Assembly (NCBI RefSeq): GCF_040954835.1
Contig: NC_090712.1
Span: 9,123,284 to 9,187,283, forward strand
From: Lepisosteus oculatus
Lineage: Eukaryota; Chordata; Actinopteri; Semionotiformes; Lepisosteidae
Length of the DNA stretch: 64,000 nucleotides
Direction: 5' to 3'
Made by a program: the position numbers and the translations under genes. Every line of letters begins with the position of its first letter. Positions within the stretch are counted from its first letter, which is position 1. Below are positions 63,371 to 64,000 of the stretch, piece by piece. The notes under the pieces were generated by a model. That model had not been told where the DNA came from. It did not search any database and saw nothing but the letters and a program-made list of their open reading frames with translations.

Positions 63371-63479
63371 AACGTTGTTGGATTTATGCTGTGCCGGCTG
63401 CCTGCTTTTTATTTTCTGTTTTTAAACTGTACTGAGGTCCTTTTTTTAACTCGGATCGTGACTTTCTGAGTTCTGCTTG

Positions 63480-63747
63480 TCACGACAACAGCAGCGTAGG
63501 GTTAAACCCCCCCACAGGTGGATTCCCAGCTGACTTGCTCGTCATGGTAACGCCAGCGAGTCGGCTGGCTCAACCGCTTCTACTTCCTGAGAACTTGGTT
63601 GCTTAGAATTGAGCCCGAGACTCGATAAGCAGAGGGAGAGCTGTTCATTTGTCAGCCTGGCAGGACTTCCACTCGCAACAGCACCTCTGCTTCTGAGACT
63701 ACAGTATGTTGTGTGTAGGGGATCGGGTGGTTAAAAAACAAGAAACG
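63480..63747 (+). promoter_or_regulatory. GC-rich candidate promoter and alternative first exon
   Basis: A CpG-containing block (AACGCCAGCGAGTCGGC, GCCCGAGACTCGATAAG) ends in the donor GAAACG|GTAAGC at 63747/63748. An ATG at 63706 gives 14 open codons (MLCVGDRVVKKQET) in phase 0 up to the donor. It may be an alternative leader exon of SERTAD2, downstream of the 54.5-kb one. The gene link is inferred from human gene order. Confidence 0.4.
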
Positions 63748-64000
63748 GTAAGCTTGGCCCCTTTAAGTTTTTATTGACTTTTTTATTTTACTTTTTTAAT
63801 GCAGTGGTGTTCTTTACTGATAGCCTAGCCTGAAAAAGTGTTTTTAATGTAGTGGAAATAATTGTATGGTCTACTTAGCTAACCACTCTTTTAGTGATAA
63901 GTTTGAGATGTTATCATATACATCATATACTATATTTCAGATATGCTTATTTTCTTAAAACAAATGCTATTTACGTATTGCTTTGACGGCAACCTATATG
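63748..64000 (+). other. Putative intron start at window edge
   Basis: AT-rich sequence after the 63747 donor; no acceptor or coding exon before the window ends. Confidence 0.3.

Noticed and set aside
63086..63469. 127-codon ORF in the GC-rich block
   Set aside because: It spans a poly-C tract and a tandem duplication; length is explained by GC content, not coding constraint.
24000..64000. SERTAD2 coding exon
   Set aside because: No open frame with the SERTA-domain or the expected MLGKG start is present on either strand.

Overview
This is vertebrate nuclear DNA, AT-rich, with split genes that have GT-AG introns. The repeats (tRNA-headed SINEs, hAT- and Tc1-like relics, a solo LTR) and the compact introns suggest a ray-finned fish. 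I cannot name the species; a gar- or bowfin-like lineage is a guess. No bacterial-type operon, CRISPR array or phage is present.

Layout. From 1 to about 9.7 kb lies CEP68, a centrosome-linker gene on the minus strand. Four coding exons and a likely noncoding first exon are visible, and the C-terminal exon(s) fall off the left edge. From 12.2 to about 23.6 kb lies SLC1A4 (ASCT1, a neutral amino-acid exchanger), also on the minus strand. It is complete: eight coding exons join without frame breaks into 530 codons plus stop. The two genes run head to tail, with SLC1A4 upstream, as in human 2p14.

From 24 to 64 kb no protein gene could be recognised. In human the next gene on this side is SERTAD2, transcribed away from SLC1A4, and its coding exon is not in this window. 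Three plus-strand sites (about 28.4-29.1, 54.1-54.6 and 63.5-63.75 kb), two of them clearly GC-rich, contain good splice donors. They are candidate untranslated or alternative first exons of SERTAD2 or of a lncRNA. The rest is probable regulatory and intronic DNA with dispersed repeats.

Repeats. I found a 330-bp solo LTR with a perfect 5-bp target duplication inside an SLC1A4 intron. A tRNA-Lys-headed SINE ends in a LINE-type tail. Two hAT-like MITEs carry near-perfect 8-bp target duplications. There is a decayed Tc1/mariner transposase, three diverged copies of one SINE-like family, and a few fragments of another common repeat.

The two genes have unrelated jobs: centrosome cohesion and Na+-dependent neutral amino-acid exchange. 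Their adjacency is conserved synteny, not a functional operon. Exon boundaries were placed by reading splice sites and comparing with remembered human proteins; no alignment or transcript data were available.
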